Shown: piece by piece, positions 26,321 through 38,740 of the stretch
Layout of the letters: every line of letters begins with the position of its first letter
Position numbering within the stretch: position 1 is the first letter of the stretch
Source: Diprion similis
Lineage: Eukaryota > Arthropoda > Insecta > Hymenoptera > Diprionidae
Assembly (NCBI RefSeq): GCF_021155765.1
Contig: NC_060116.1
Span: 248,001-312,000, forward strand
DNA: 64,000 bases
Reading direction: 5' to 3'
Translations under genes and position numbers: made by a program
Notes under the pieces: generated by a model
What the model was told of the DNA's origin: nothing
The model's input: only the letters and a program-made list of their open reading frames with translations
Database searches by the model: none

Positions 26321-29300
26321 CCAAATACCAACTTTTTTCCGAATCCTTGGTGCGGGGCAGCTGAGTGTTTGGAGCCCTGTCGAACCCACCCAAGAACTCC
26401 AGGATCGGTTTAATAATAGCCGAGATCTGTTGCAAAATGTCGAATTTCTGGCTATCTTGTCTCTAAACCAAGATTCCTCAATTTTTCTGCTGGTCTGACC
26501 CGAATGTCTGCGATTCCGACAAACGCGCATTGCAATTCGACGTCTTATTCGTAACTTGGTCAGAACGGTCAGAACCGACGAGAATGGAGGGTTTCTCAGC
26601 CACATACGAACTTTTTTCTGAATTTTCAGTGCGGGGCAGCTGAGTGTCTGGAACCCTGTCGAACCGAGCCAAGAATTTCAGGATCGGTTCATGAACAGCC
26701 GAGATTTTTTGAAAAATGTCGAATTTCTGGCTAACTTGTCTCTAAATCAAGATTCCTCAATTTTTCTGCTGGTCCGACCTAAACGTCTGCGATTCTGACA
26801 AACGCGCATTGCAATTCGAGGTTTTATCCGTAACTTGGTCAGAACGGTCAGAACCGATGAGAATCGAGGGTTTCTCGGCCAAATACCAACTTTCTTCTGA
26901 ATTTTCGGTGCGGGGCAGCTGAGTGTCTGGAGCCCTGTCGAACCCACCCTAGAATTGAGGGATCGGTTCATAAATAGCCGAGATCCGATGGAAAATGTCG
27001 AATTTCTGGCTATCTTGTCTCTGAATCAAGATTCCTCAATTTTTCCGCTGGTCTGACCTGAATGTCTTTGATTCTGACGAACGCGCATTGCAATTCGACG
27101 TCTCATCCGTTACTTGGTCAGAACGGTCAGTACCGACGAGAATCGAGGGTCTCTCAGCCACATCCGGACATTTTTCTGAATTTTCAGTGCGGGGCAGCTG
27201 AGTGTCTGGAGCCCTGTCGAACCCACCCAGGAATTCCAGGATCGGTTTATTAATAGCCGAGATCCGTTACAAAATGTCGAATTTCTGGCTATCTTGTCTC
27301 TAAATCAAGATTTCTCAATTTTTCTGCTGGTCTGACCTGAATGTCTGCGATTCCGAAAAACGCGCATTGCAATTCGACGTCTCATTCGTAACTTGGTCGG
27401 AACGGTCCGAACCGACGAGAATCGAGGGTTTCTCAGCCACATACGAACTTTTTTCTGAATTTTCAGTGCGGGGCAGCTAAGTGTCTGGAGCCCTGTCGGA
27501 CCCACCCAAGAATTTCATGATCGGTTCATAAACACCCGAGATTTGTTGAAAAATGTCGAATTTCTGGCTATCTTGTCTCTAAATCAAGATTCCTTAATTT
27601 TCATGCTGGTCTGACCCGCATGTCTGCGATTCCGACGAACGCGCATTGCAATTTAAGGTCTCATCCGCAACTTGGTCAGAACGGTCAGAACCGACAAGAG
27701 TCGAGGGTATCTCGGCCAAATACTAACTTTTTTCTGAATTTTCGGTGCGGGGCAGCTGAGTGTCTGGAGCCCTGTCGAACCCGGCCAAGAATTTCAGGAT
27801 CGGTTCATGAACAGCCGAGATTTGTTGAAAAATGTCGAATTTCTGGCTAACTTGTCTCTAAAACAAGATTCCTCAATTTTTCTGCTGGTCTGACCTAAAC
27901 GTCTGCGATTCTGACAAACGCGCATTGCAATTCGAGGTCTCATCCGTAACTTGGTCAGAACGGTCAGAACCGACGAGAATCGAGGGTTTCTCAGCCAAAT
28001 ATCAACTTTTTTCCGAATTCTCGTCGCGGGGCAGCTGAGTGTTTGGAGCCCTGTCGATCTCACCCAAGAATTTCAGGATCGGTTTATAAACAGCCAAGAT
28101 TTGTTGAAGAATGTCAAATTTGTCTCTATATCAAGATATCTTCAATTTTTCCGCTGGTCTGACCTGAACGTCTGCGATTCTGACAAACGCGCATTGCAAT
28201 TCGACGTCTCATCTGTAACTTGGTCAGAACGGTCAGAACCGACGAGAATCGAGGGTTTCTCAGCCACATACGAACTTTTTTCTGAATTTTCAGTGCGGGG
28301 CAGCTGAGTGTCTGGAGCCCTGTCGAACCCACCCAAGAATTCCAGGATCGGTTTAATAATAGCCGAAATCTGTTGCAAAATGTCGAATTTCTGGCTATCT
28401 TGTCTCTAAACCAAGATTCCTCAATTTTTCTGCTGGTCTGACCCGAATGTCTGCGATTCCGACAAACGCGCATTGCAATTCGACGTCTCATTCGTAACTT
28501 GGTCAGAACGGTCAGAACCGACAAGAATCGAGGGTATCTCGGCCAAATACTAACTTTTTCCTGAATTTTCGGTGCGGGGCAGCTGAGTGTCTCGAGCCCT
28601 GTCGAATCCGGCCAAGAATTTCAGGATCGGTTCATGAACAGCCGAGATTTGTTGAAAAATGTCGAATTTCTGGCTAACTTGTCTCTAAAACAAGATTCCT
28701 CAATTTTTCTGCTGGTCTGACCTAAACGTCTGCGATTCTGACAAACGCGCATTGCAATTTGAGGTCTCATCCGTAACTTGGTCAGAACGGTCAGAACCGA
28801 CGAGAATCGAGGGTTTCTCAGCCAAATATCAACTTTTTTCCGAATTCTCGGTGCGGGGCAGCTAAGTGTTTGGAGCCCTGTCGATCTCACCCAAGAATTT
28901 CAGGATCGGTTTATAAACAGCCAAGATTTGTTGAAGAATGTCAAATTTGTCTCTAAATCAAGATATCTTCAATTTTTCCGCTGGTCTGACCTGAACGTCT
29001 GCGATTCTGACAAACGCGCATTGCAATTCGACGTCTCATCTGTAACTTGGTCAGAACGGTCAGAACCGACGAGAATCGAGGGTTTCTCAGCCACATACGA
29101 ACTTTTTTCTGAATTTTCAGTGCGGGGCAGCTGAGTGTCTGGAGCCCTGTCGAACCCACCCAAGAATTCCAGGATCGGTTTAATAATAGCCGAGATCTGT
29201 TGCAAAATGTCGAATTTCTGGCTATCTTGTCTCTAAACCAAGATTCCTCAATTTTTCTGCTGGTCTGACCCGAATGTCTGCGATTCCGAGGAACGCGCAT

Positions 29301-32130
29301 TTCAATTCGACGTCTCATCCGTAACTTGGTCAGAACGGTCAGAACCGACGAGAATCCAGGGTTTCTCGGCCGGATACTAACTTTTTTCTGAATTTTCGGT
29401 GCGGGGCGGCTGAGTGTCTGGAGCCCTGTCGAACCCACCCAAGAATTTCGGGATCGGTTAATAAATAGCCGAGATTCGTTGAAAAATGTCGAATTTCTGG
29501 CTATCTTGTCTCTAAATCAAGATTCCTCAATTTTTCTGCTGGTCCGACCCGCATTTCTGCGATTCCGACGAACGCGCATTGCAATTTGAGGTCTCATCCG
29601 CAACTTGGTCAGAACGGTCAGAACCGACAAGAATCGAGGGTATCTCGGCCAAAAACTAACTTTTTCCTGAATTTTCGGTGCGGGGCAGCTGAGTGTCTGG
29701 AGCCCTGTCGAACCCGGCCAAGAATTTCAGGATCGGTTCATGAACAGCCGAGATTTGTTGAAAAATGTCGAATTTCTGGCTAACTTGTCTCTAAAACAAG
29801 ATTCCTCAATTTTTCTGCTGGTCTGACCTAAACGTCTGCGATTCTGACAAACGCGCATTGCAATTCGAGGTCTCATCCGTAACTTGGTCAGAACGGTCAG
29901 AACCGACGAGAATCGAGGGTTTCTCAGCCAAATACCAACTTTTTTCCGAATCCTTGGTGCGGGGCAGCTGAGTGTTTGGAGCCCTGTCGAACCCACCCAA
30001 GAACTCCAGGATCGGTTTAATAATAGCCGAGATCTGTTGCAAAATGTCGAATTTCTGGCTATCTTGTCTCTAAACCAAGATTCCTCAATTTTTCTGCTGG
30101 TCTGACCCGAATGTCTGCGATTCCGACAAACGCGCATTGCAATTCGACGTCTTATTCGTAACTTGGTCAGAACGGTCAGAACCGACGAGAATGGAGGGTT
30201 TCTCAGCCACATACGAACTTTTTTCTGAATTTTCAGTGCGGGGCAGCTGAGTGTCTGGAACCCTGTCGAACCGAGCCAAGAATTTCAGGATCGGTTCATG
30301 AACAGCCGAGATTTTTTGAAAAATGTCGAATTTCTGGCTAACTTGTCTCTAAATCAAGATTCCTCAATTTTTCTGCTGGTCCGACCTAAACGTCTGCGAT
30401 TCTGACAAACGCGCATTGCAATTCGAGGTTTTATCCGTAACTTGGTCAGAACGGTCAGAACCGATGAGAATCGAGGGTTTCTCGGCCAAATACCAACTTT
30501 CTTCTGAATTTTCGGTGCGGGGCAGCTGAGTGTCTGGAGCCCTGTCGAACCCACCCTAGAATTGAGGGATCGGTTCATAAATAGCCGAGATCCGATGGAA
30601 AATGTCGAATTTCTGGCTATCTTGTCTCTGAATCAAGATTCCTCAATTTTTCCGCTGGTCTGACCTGAATGTCTTTGATTCTGACGAACGCGCATTGCAA
30701 TTCGACGTCTCATCCGTTACTTGGTCAGAACGGTCAGTACCGACGAGAATCGAGGGTCTCTCAGCCACATCCGGACATTTTTCTGAATTTTCAGTGCGGG
30801 GCAGCTGAGTGTCTGGAGCCCTGTCGAACCCACCCAGGAATTCCAGGATCGGTTTATTAATAGCCGAGATCCGTTACAAAATGTCGAATTTCTGGCTATC
30901 TTGTCTCTAAATCAAGATTTCTCAATTTTTCTGCTGGTCTGACCTGAATGTCTGCGATTCCGAAAAACGCGCATTGCAATTCGACGTCTCATTCGTAACT
31001 TGGTCGGAACGGTCCGAACCGACGAGAATCGAGGGTTTCTCAGCCACATACGAACTTTTTTCTGAATTTTCAGTGCGGGGCAGCTAAGTGTCTGGAGCCC
31101 TGTCGGACCCACCCAAGAATTTCATGATCGGTTCATAAACACCCGAGATTTGTTGAAAAATGTCGAATTTCTGGCTATCTTGTCTCTAAATCAAGATTCC
31201 TTAATTTTCATGCTGGTCTGACCCGCATGTCTGCGATTCCGACGAACGCGCATTGCAATTTAAGGTCTCATCCGCAACTTGGTCAGAACGGTCAGAACCG
31301 ACAAGAGTCGAGGGTATCTCGGCCAAATACTAACTTTTTTCTGAATTTTCGGTGCGGGGCAGCTGAGTGTCTGGAGCCCTGTCGAACCCGGCCAAGAATT
31401 TCAGGATCGGTTCATGAACAGCCGAGATTTGTTGAAAAATGTCGAATTTCTGGCTAACTTGTCTCTAAAACAAGATTCCTCAATTTTTCTGCTGGTCTGA
31501 CCTAAACGTCTGCGATTCTGACAAACGCGCATTGCAATTCGAGGTCTCATCCGTAACTTGGTCAGAACGGTCAGAACCGACGAGAATCGAGGGTTTCTCA
31601 GCCAAATATCAACTTTTTTCCGAATTCTCGTCGCGGGGCAGCTGAGTGTTTGGAGCCCTGTCGATCTCACCCAAGAATTTCAGGATCGGTTTATAAACAG
31701 CCAAGATTTGTTGAAGAATGTCAAATTTGTCTCTATATCAAGATATCTTCAATTTTTCCGCTGGTCTGACCTGAACGTCTGCGATTCTGACAAACGCGCA
31801 TTGCAATTCGACGTCTCATCTGTAACTTGGTCAGAACGGTCAGAACCGACGAGAATCGAGGGTTTCTCAGCCACATACGAACTTTTTTCTGAATTTTCAG
31901 TGCGGGGCAGCTGAGTGTCTGGAGCCCTGTCGAACCCACCCAAGAATTCCAGGATCGGTTTAATAATAGCCGAAATCTGTTGCAAAATGTCGAATTTCTG
32001 GCTATCTTGTCTCTAAACCAAGATTCCTCAATTTTTCTGCTGGTCTGACCCGAATGTCTGCGATTCCGACAAACGCGCATTGCAATTCGACGTCTCATTC
32101 GTAACTTGGTCAGAACGGTCAGAACCGACG
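24910..32130. repeat. 13-monomer tandem duplication (3,607-bp unit)
   Basis: From about 24,910 to 28,520 and from about 28,520 to 32,130 the sequence repeats with constant offset 3,607, equal to eleven 279-bp plus two 269-bp monomers. Rare variants are shared at matching positions ('tctatatcaagatatc' at about 28,125 and 31,732; 'tctcgtcgcggggcagc' at about 28,020 and 31,627). The junction near 28,520 joins two monomer sub-types within one monomer, as expected for unequal exchange. Confidence 0.85.
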
Positions 32131-35100
32131 AGAATGGAGGGTTTCTCAGCCACATACGAACTTTTTTCTGAATTTTCAGTGCGGGGCAGCTGAGTGTCTG
32201 GAACCCTGTCGAACCGAGCCAAGAATTTCAGGATCGGTTCATGAACAGCCGAGATTTTTTGAAAAATGTCGAATTTCTGGCTAACTTGTCTCTAAATCAA
32301 GATTCCTCAATTTTTCTGCTGGTCCGACCTAAACGTCTGCGATTCTGACAAACGCGCATTGCAATTCGAGGTTTCATCCGTAACTTGGTCAGAACGGTCA
32401 GAACCGATGAGAATCGAGGGTTTTTCGGCCAAATACCAACTTTCTTCTGAATTTTCGGTGCGGGGCAGCTGAGTGTCTGGAGCCCTGTCGAACCCACCCA
32501 AGAATTTAAGGATCGGTTCATAAATAGCCGAGATCCGATGGAAAATGTCGAATTTCTGGCTATCTTGTCTCTGAATCAAGATTCCTCAATTTTTCCGCTG
32601 GTCTGACCTGAATGTCTTTGATTCTGACGAACGCGCATTGCAATCCGACGTCTTATCCGTAACTTGGTCAGAACGGTCAGAACCGATGAGAATCGAGGGT
32701 TTCTAGGCCAAATACCAACTTTCTTCTGAATTTTCGGTGCGGGGCAGCTGAGTGTCTGGAGCCCTGTCGAACCCACCCAAGAATTCAAGGATCAGTTCAT
32801 AAATAGCCGAGATCCGTTGGAAAATGTCGAATTTCTTGCTATCTTGTCTCTAAATCAAGATTTCTCAATCTTTCTGCTGGTCTAACCTGAATGTCTGCGA
32901 TTCGGACAAACGCGCATTGCAATTCGACGTCTCATCCGTTACTTGGTCAGAACGGTCAGTACCGACGAGAATCGAGGGTTTCTCAGCCACATCCGAACAT
33001 TTTCCTGAATTTTCAGTGCGGGGCAGCTGAGTGTCTGGAGCCCTGTCGAACCCACCCAGGAATTCCAGGATCGGTTTATTAATAGCCGAGATCCGTTACA
33101 AAATGTCGAATTTCTGGCTATCTTGTCTCTAAATCAAGATTTCTCAATTTTTCTGCTGGTCTGACCTGAATGTCTGCGATTCCGAAAAACGCGCATTGCA
33201 ATTCGACGTCTCATTCGTAACTTGGTCGGAACGGTCCGAACCGACGAGAATCGAGGGTTTCTCAGCCACATACGAACTTTTTTCTGAATTTTCAGTGCGG
33301 GGCAGCTAAGTGTCTGGAGCCCTGTCGGACCCACCCAAGAATTTCATGATCGGTTCATAAACACCCGAGATTTGTTGAAAAATGTCGAATTTCTGGCTAT
33401 CTTGTCTCTAAATCAAGATTCCTTAATTTTCATGCTGGTCTGACCCGCATGTCTGCGATTCCGACGAACGCGCATTGCAATTTAAGGTCTCATCCGCAAC
33501 TTGGTCAGAACGGTCAGAACCGACAAGAGTCGAGGGTATCTCGGCCAAATACTAACTTTTTTCTGAATTTTCGGTGCGGGGCAGCTGAGTGTCTGGAGCC
33601 CTGTCGAACCCGGCCAAGAATTTCAGGATCGGTTCATGAACAGCCGAGATTTGTTGAAAAATGTCGAATTTCTGGCTAACTTGTCTCTAAAACAAGATTC
33701 CTCAATTTTTCTGCTGGTCTGACCTAAACGTCTGCGATTCTGACAAACGCGCATTGCAATTCGAGGTCTCATCCGTAACTTGGTCAGAACGGTCAGAACC
33801 GACGAGAATCGAGGGTTTCTCAGCCAAATATCAACTTTTTCCCGAATTCTCGGTGCGGGGCAGCTGAGTGTTTGGAGCCCTGTCGATCTCACCCAAGAAT
33901 TTCAGGATCGGTTTATAAACAGCCAAGATTTGTTGAAGAATGTCAAATTTGTCTCTAAATCAAGATATCTTCAATTTTTCCGCTGGTCTGACCTGAACGT
34001 CTGCGATTCTGACAAACGCGCATTGCAATTCGACGTCTCATCTGTAACTTGGTCAGAACGGTCAGAACCGACGAGAATCGAGGGTTTCTCAGCCACATAC
34101 GAACTTTTTTCTGAATTTTCAGTGCGGGGCAGCTGAGTGTCTGGAGCCCTGTCGAACCCACCCAAGAATTCCAGGATCGGTTTAATAATAGCCGAGATCT
34201 GTTGCAAAATGTCGAATTTCTGGCTATCTTGTCTCTAAACCAAGATTCCTCAATTTTTCTGCTGGTCTGACCCGAATGTCTGCGATTCCGAGGAACGCGC
34301 ATTTCAATTCGACGTCTCATCCGTAACTTGGTCAGAACGGTCAGAACCGACGAGAATCGAGGGTTTCTCGGCCAGATACTAACTTTTTTCTGAATTTTCG
34401 GTGCGGGGCGGCTGAGTGTCTGGAGCCCTGTCGAACCCACCCAAGAATTTCGGGATCGGTTAATAAATAGCCGAGATTCGTTGAAAAATGTCGAATTTCT
34501 GGCTATCTTGTCTCTAAATCAAGATTCCTCAATTTTTCTGCTGGTCCGACCCGCATTTCTGCTATTCCGACGAACGCGCATTGCAATTTGAGGTCTCATC
34601 CGCAACTTGGTCAGAACGGTCAGAACCGACAAGAATCGAGGGTATCTCGGCCAAAAACTAACTTTCTCCTGAATTTTCGGTGCGGGGCAGCTGAGTGTCT
34701 GGAGCCCTGACAAACCCACCCAAGAATTTCAGGATCGGTTCATAAATAGCCGAGATCCGTTGAAAAATGTCGAATTCCTGGCTATCTTGTCTCTGAATCA
34801 AGATTTCTCAATTTTTCTGCTGGTCCGACCCGCATGTCTGCGATTCCGACGAACGCGCATTGCAATTTGAGGTCTTATCCGCAACTTGGTCAGAACGGTC
34901 AGAACCGATGAGAATCGAGGGTTTCTCGGCCAAATACCAACTTTCTTTTGAATTTTCGGTGCGGGGCAGCTGAGTGTCTGGAGCCCTGTCGAACCCACCC
35001 AAGAATTTAAGGATCGGTTCATAAATAGCCGAGATCCGTTGGAAAATGTCGAATTTCTGGCTATCTTGTCTCTGAATCAAGATTCCTCAATTTTTCCGCT

Positions 35101-36460
35101 GGTCTGACCTGAATGTCTTTGATTCTGACGAACGCGCATTGCAATTCGACGTCTTATCCGTAACTCGGTCAGAACGGTCAGAACCGATGAGAATCGAGGG
35201 TTTCTAGGCCAAATACCAACTTTCTTCTGAATTTTCGGTGCGGGGCAGCTGAGTGTCTGGAGCCCTGTCGAACCCACCCAAGAATTCAAGGATCGGTTCA
35301 TAAATAGCCGAGATCCGTTGGAAAATGTCGAATTTCTGGCTATCTTGTCTCTAAATCAAGATTCCTCAATCTTTCTGCTGGTCTGACCTGAATGTCTGCG
35401 ATTCGGACAAACGCGCATTGCAATTCGACGTCTCATCTGTAACTTGGTCAGAACGGTCAGAACCGACGAGAATCGAGGGTTTCTCAGCCACATACGAACT
35501 TTTTTCTGAATTTTCAGTACGGGGCAGCTGAGTGTCTGGAGCCCTGTCGAACCCACCCAAGAATTCCAGGATCGGTTTACTCATAGCCGAGATCCGTTGC
35601 AAAATGTCGAATTTCTGGCTATCTTGTCTCGAAATCAAGATTCCTCAATTTTTCTGCTGGTCTGACCTGAATGTCTGCGATTCTGACAAACGCGCATTGC
35701 AATTTGAGGTCTCATCCGTAACTTGGTCAGAACGGTCAGAACCGACAAGAATCGAGGGTTTCTCAGCCAAATACCAACTTTTCTCTGAATTCTCGGTGCG
35801 GGGCAGCTGAGTGTCTGGAGCCCTGTCGAACCCACCCAAGAATTCCAGGATCGGTTTACTAATAGCCGAGATCCGTTGCAAAATGTCGAATTTCTGGCTA
35901 TCTTGTCTCGAAATCAAGATTCCTCAATTTTTCTGCTGGTCTGACCTGAATGTCTGCGATTCCGACAAACGCGCATTGCAATTGGACGTCTCATTCGTAA
36001 CTTGGTCAGAACGGTCAGAACCGACGAGAATGGAGGGTTTCTCAGCCACATACGAACTTTTTTCTGAATTTTCAGTGCGGGGCAGCTGAGTGTCTGGAGC
36101 CCTGTCGAACCCACCCAAGAATTCCAGGATCGGTTTACTAATAGCCGAGATCCGTTGCAAAATGTCGAATTTCTGGCTATCTTGTCTCGAAATCAAGATT
36201 CCTCAATTTTTCCGCTGGTCTGACCTGATTGTCTGCGATTCTGACAACCGCGCATTGCAATTTGAGGTTTCATCCGTAACTTGGTCAGAACGGTCAGAAC
36301 CGACGAGAATCGAGGGTTTCTCAGCCAAATACCAACATTTTTCTGAATTTTTGGTGCGGGGCAGCTGAGTGTCTGGAGCTCTGTCGAACTCACTCAAGAA
36401 TTTCAGGATCGGTGGATAAATAGCCGAGATCCGTTGAAAAATGTCGAATTTCTGGCTATC

Positions 36461-37212
36461 TCGTCTCTAAATCGAGATATCTCTAATTTTTCTGCTGGGC
36501 TGACCTGAGTGTTTGCCAACTGGGCAAACGCATCCAAGAATTTCAGGTTCCAATCCTTCCTTGGTCAGAACCTTCAGGAACGACGAGAATCGAGGTTTGC
36601 TCAACCGAATACGAACATATCTTCGATTTTTTTGTGCGGGGCAGCTAAGTGTTTGCAAGTCCGTCGAACACAAGCGAGAATACCAGGTTTGATCTGTAAA
36701 TGGCCAAAATCCGTTGAAAAATGTAGAATTCCTGGCCATCTCGTCACCAAATCGAGATATCTTCAATTTTCCTGCAGGGCTGACCTGAGTGATCGCAAGT
36801 CTGACTAACGCACTCGTGAATTCCAGGTTTGAATCGTAACTTGTTCGGAAAGATCGAAAAACGACAAATTTGTGGTTTTTTCAGCTGAATATCAACGTTT
36901 TTCTAATTTCTCGGCGCGGGTCAGCTGAGTGTCAGCAAGTTCGTCAAACCCACGCGACAATTCCAGGTTCGACTCATAACTTATCGAAATCCGTTGGAAA
37001 ATGTAGAATTCCCAGTTATCTTGTCTCCAAAACGAGATATCTTCAATTTTCCTGCCGGGCTGACCTAAGTGTTCGCGAGTCTGACTTACGCATTCGAGAA
37101 TTTCAGGTTCCAATCATAACTTAGAGGAAACGATCGAATATCGACGGGAGTTGTGGTTTTCTTCGCTAAATATCAACGTTTCTCTAATTTTTCGGTGCGG
37201 GCCAGCTGAGTG
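36461..37212. repeat. Degenerate edge monomers of the 279-bp satellite
   Basis: Nearly three strongly diverged monomers. The landmark 'gctgacctgagtg' or its variant recurs near 36,507, 36,780 and 37,060, and 'gtgcggggcagctaagtg' and 'ggcgcgggtcagctgagtg' mark the same phase. The ATTGCAAT palindrome of the main array is lost. Decay toward the array edge is typical of satellites, because unequal exchange homogenises the centre but not the margin. The stretch ends at 'gggccagctgagtg', immediately before the 153-bp satellite. No gene seen. Confidence 0.85.
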
Positions 37213-37884
37213 AAACTACTTTCGAGAGTATGATTGATTCAAAATTTTGGCGCGGGTACTTCCGATATGAAAGACTTTCGTTCGAAGGCATAAAAAACCG
37301 TTTTTTGGACCAAAGCAAGTGAGTATCTTACCTGTCACGAGTACAGTATGTGTGTGGGGACTAGACACACTACTGACGAGTATAAATTCGATCCAAATTT
37401 TTGGCGCGGGTTCTTCCGGTATGAAAAACCTCCGTTCGAGAGCGAAAAAACCGTTTTTGAGACCGAAGCGAGTGAGTGTACGACCTATCACGAATAGTGA
37501 ATGTGTGTAGGGACTGGACGAACTACTTTCGAGAGTACGATCGATTCAAAATTTTGACGCGGGTATTTCTGGTATGAAAAATCTTCCTTCGAGACCGAAA
37601 AAACCGTTTTTGAGACCGAAGCGAGTAAGTGCGCTACCTATCACGAATACAGTATGTGTGTGGGGATATAACAAACTATTCCTGAGAGTATGATCGATAT
37701 AAAATTGTAGCGCGGGTACTTCCGGTATGAAAAAAACCTCGGTTCAAAGGCGAAAAAACCGTTTTCGGACCGATGCAAGGGAGTGTGCCCCCTATTACAA
37801 GTACAGTATGTTTGTGGGGATACAACAAATTACTTCCGAAAGTATTATCGATTTAAGATTTGGGCGCGGGTATTTCCAGTATGG
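37213..37884. repeat. Second satellite, about 153-bp monomer (left part)
   Basis: The motif 'cgcgggtacttcc' or close variants starts at 37,251, 37,405, 37,558, 37,711 and 37,865: steps of 153-154 bp. Each monomer also has 'ctttcgagagtatgat', 'aaaaaaccgtttttgagacc' or variants, and 'acagtatgtgtgtgggga'. It is unrelated to the 279-bp monomer apart from a short 'gcgcgggt' likeness. Divergence between monomers is much higher than in the main array. Confidence 0.92.
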
Positions 37885-38740
37885 GTGACAAGGATAAAAG
37901 GGAACAAACACAAGATATTACAGAAATTAAACTTTTATTTTATATTTGCTTAAGGTTGAAACACGTAATACTTCTTAGTTTACTCGCTGATAGCTGTCGA
38001 AATTCTGCCGATCCGCTGCTGTGCGTTTCCTTATATGGTCCTCGGTACTGCTGTACGAAGGGTGTACGGGTAGTGGGGGGAAGTGGTTATACGCTATAGT
38101 GCTGCTGATACGAGCGCCGCATCGTCGTACCTCGATCTCTAAACCGAATCCCGTGCTTCTCCCGATCATGTACAGATATCCGTTACGCGGTACTTTCGAG
38201 TCACAAGATCGCGGTATTGTCTCAAAACTTCTCAGCAACCCCCGCATACACGTGGCGTCGGTCTCGTGGCTTTTTGATTATCTCATTTCAATCGCCGCTC
38301 TCATCGTGTCCCTCGTTAGCAATCGGCTCCGGGTGGCTGTGTGCCATCCCGGACACGAAACGGGTGACCCAACAAAACTCGGAGGCGAACTTCCGCAGGG
38401 GGGTCTGCGTCCCCAGAGCGATCCGAAAATCTCTCTGGTCGTCGGCTATCGCGGCAACGGGTCCACCTTACGGTGCCCGTGCACGTCGAGCTCATCCACG
38501 ATGAAAGCGATAAATTATCATCACACAAATAATTTTTTAAGCTAATTGCACACGACGCCAACGTGATCACGGCTAATCTCAATATATCTCCATCTTCGCG
38601 AGCTTTCTCCCCGCATTGTGCATACATTAACCAAGGAATTTTTCTTTTCAATGATAAACCATAACGCGAGAAATAAAAAATCCAATAAACGAAGTAGAAT
38701 AAAAGAAAATTAATAACTTTTACGGTCCTGTCCATAACAT
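37885..38740 (-). other. Single-copy insertion in the 153-bp satellite
   Basis: This 856-bp stretch interrupts a 153-bp monomer. The host sequence reads 'ccagtatgg' (37,876-37,884) before it and resumes with 'ccggtatgg' (38,741-38,749) after it, a possible 9-bp target duplication with one mismatch. On the minus strand it has a GC-rich, coding-like segment (about 38,000-38,510) followed by AT-rich sequence with AATAAA-type signals (about 37,930-37,960), so it resembles a gene 3' end or partial retrocopy. No poly(A) tail is visible at its minus-strand end. The donor gene is not recognised. Confidence 0.55.
37975..38247 (-). CDS. Hypothetical ORF, 90 aa, possible gene fragment
   Basis: ATG-initiated open frame in the single-copy insertion. 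Its stop is followed about 20-45 bp downstream by AATAAA-like signals on the same strand. The product is hydrophilic, rich in Arg and Ser, with no membrane segment and no motif I recognise. Upstream, the GC-rich sequence is open in shifting frames, so this could be the last exon or 3' coding part of a truncated gene copy. The opposite strand also has a 174-codon frame with one hydrophobic stretch, so the coding strand is uncertain. Confidence 0.2.
   Translation of the reverse strand: MRGLLRSFETIPRSCDSKVPRNGYLYMIGRSTGFGLEIEVRRCGARISSTIAYNHFPPLPVHPSYSSTEDHIRKRTAADRQNFDSYQRVN

Larger units (their letters stand above)
1..36460. repeat. Satellite array, 279-bp monomers (269-bp short form)
   Basis: Head-to-tail tandem array that begins before the window. 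The landmark 'cttggtcagaacggtcag' recurs at about 243, 522, 801, 1070 and 1349: steps of 279, 279, 269 and 279. Monomers near the right end (35,366, 35,645, 35,924, 36,203) step by exactly 279. The 269-bp form lacks 11 bp after 'aatgtc' and gains 1 bp nearby. Each monomer has a conserved core with the palindrome ATTGCAAT, often followed closely by GACGTC, a direct repeat ggtcagaac x2, and 'gtgcggggcagctgagtgt'. Because 279 is a multiple of three, open frames of 60-165 codons appear on both strands, but each is closed within one to two monomers and none resembles a protein. Read as centromeric or heterochromatic-type satellite; its chromosomal role is inference. Confidence 0.97.

Noticed and set aside
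157..36397. More than a hundred open frames of 60-165 codons on both strands across the 279-bp array
   Set aside because: They recur once per monomer or monomer pair, exist because 279 is divisible by three, end at fixed stops inside the monomer, occur in all phases and show no protein-like conservation.
1..36460. CRISPR-like or coding tandem-repeat protein interpretation of the array
   Set aside because: There are no short repeats with unique spacers, the whole 279 bp is repeated, and every frame is interrupted.
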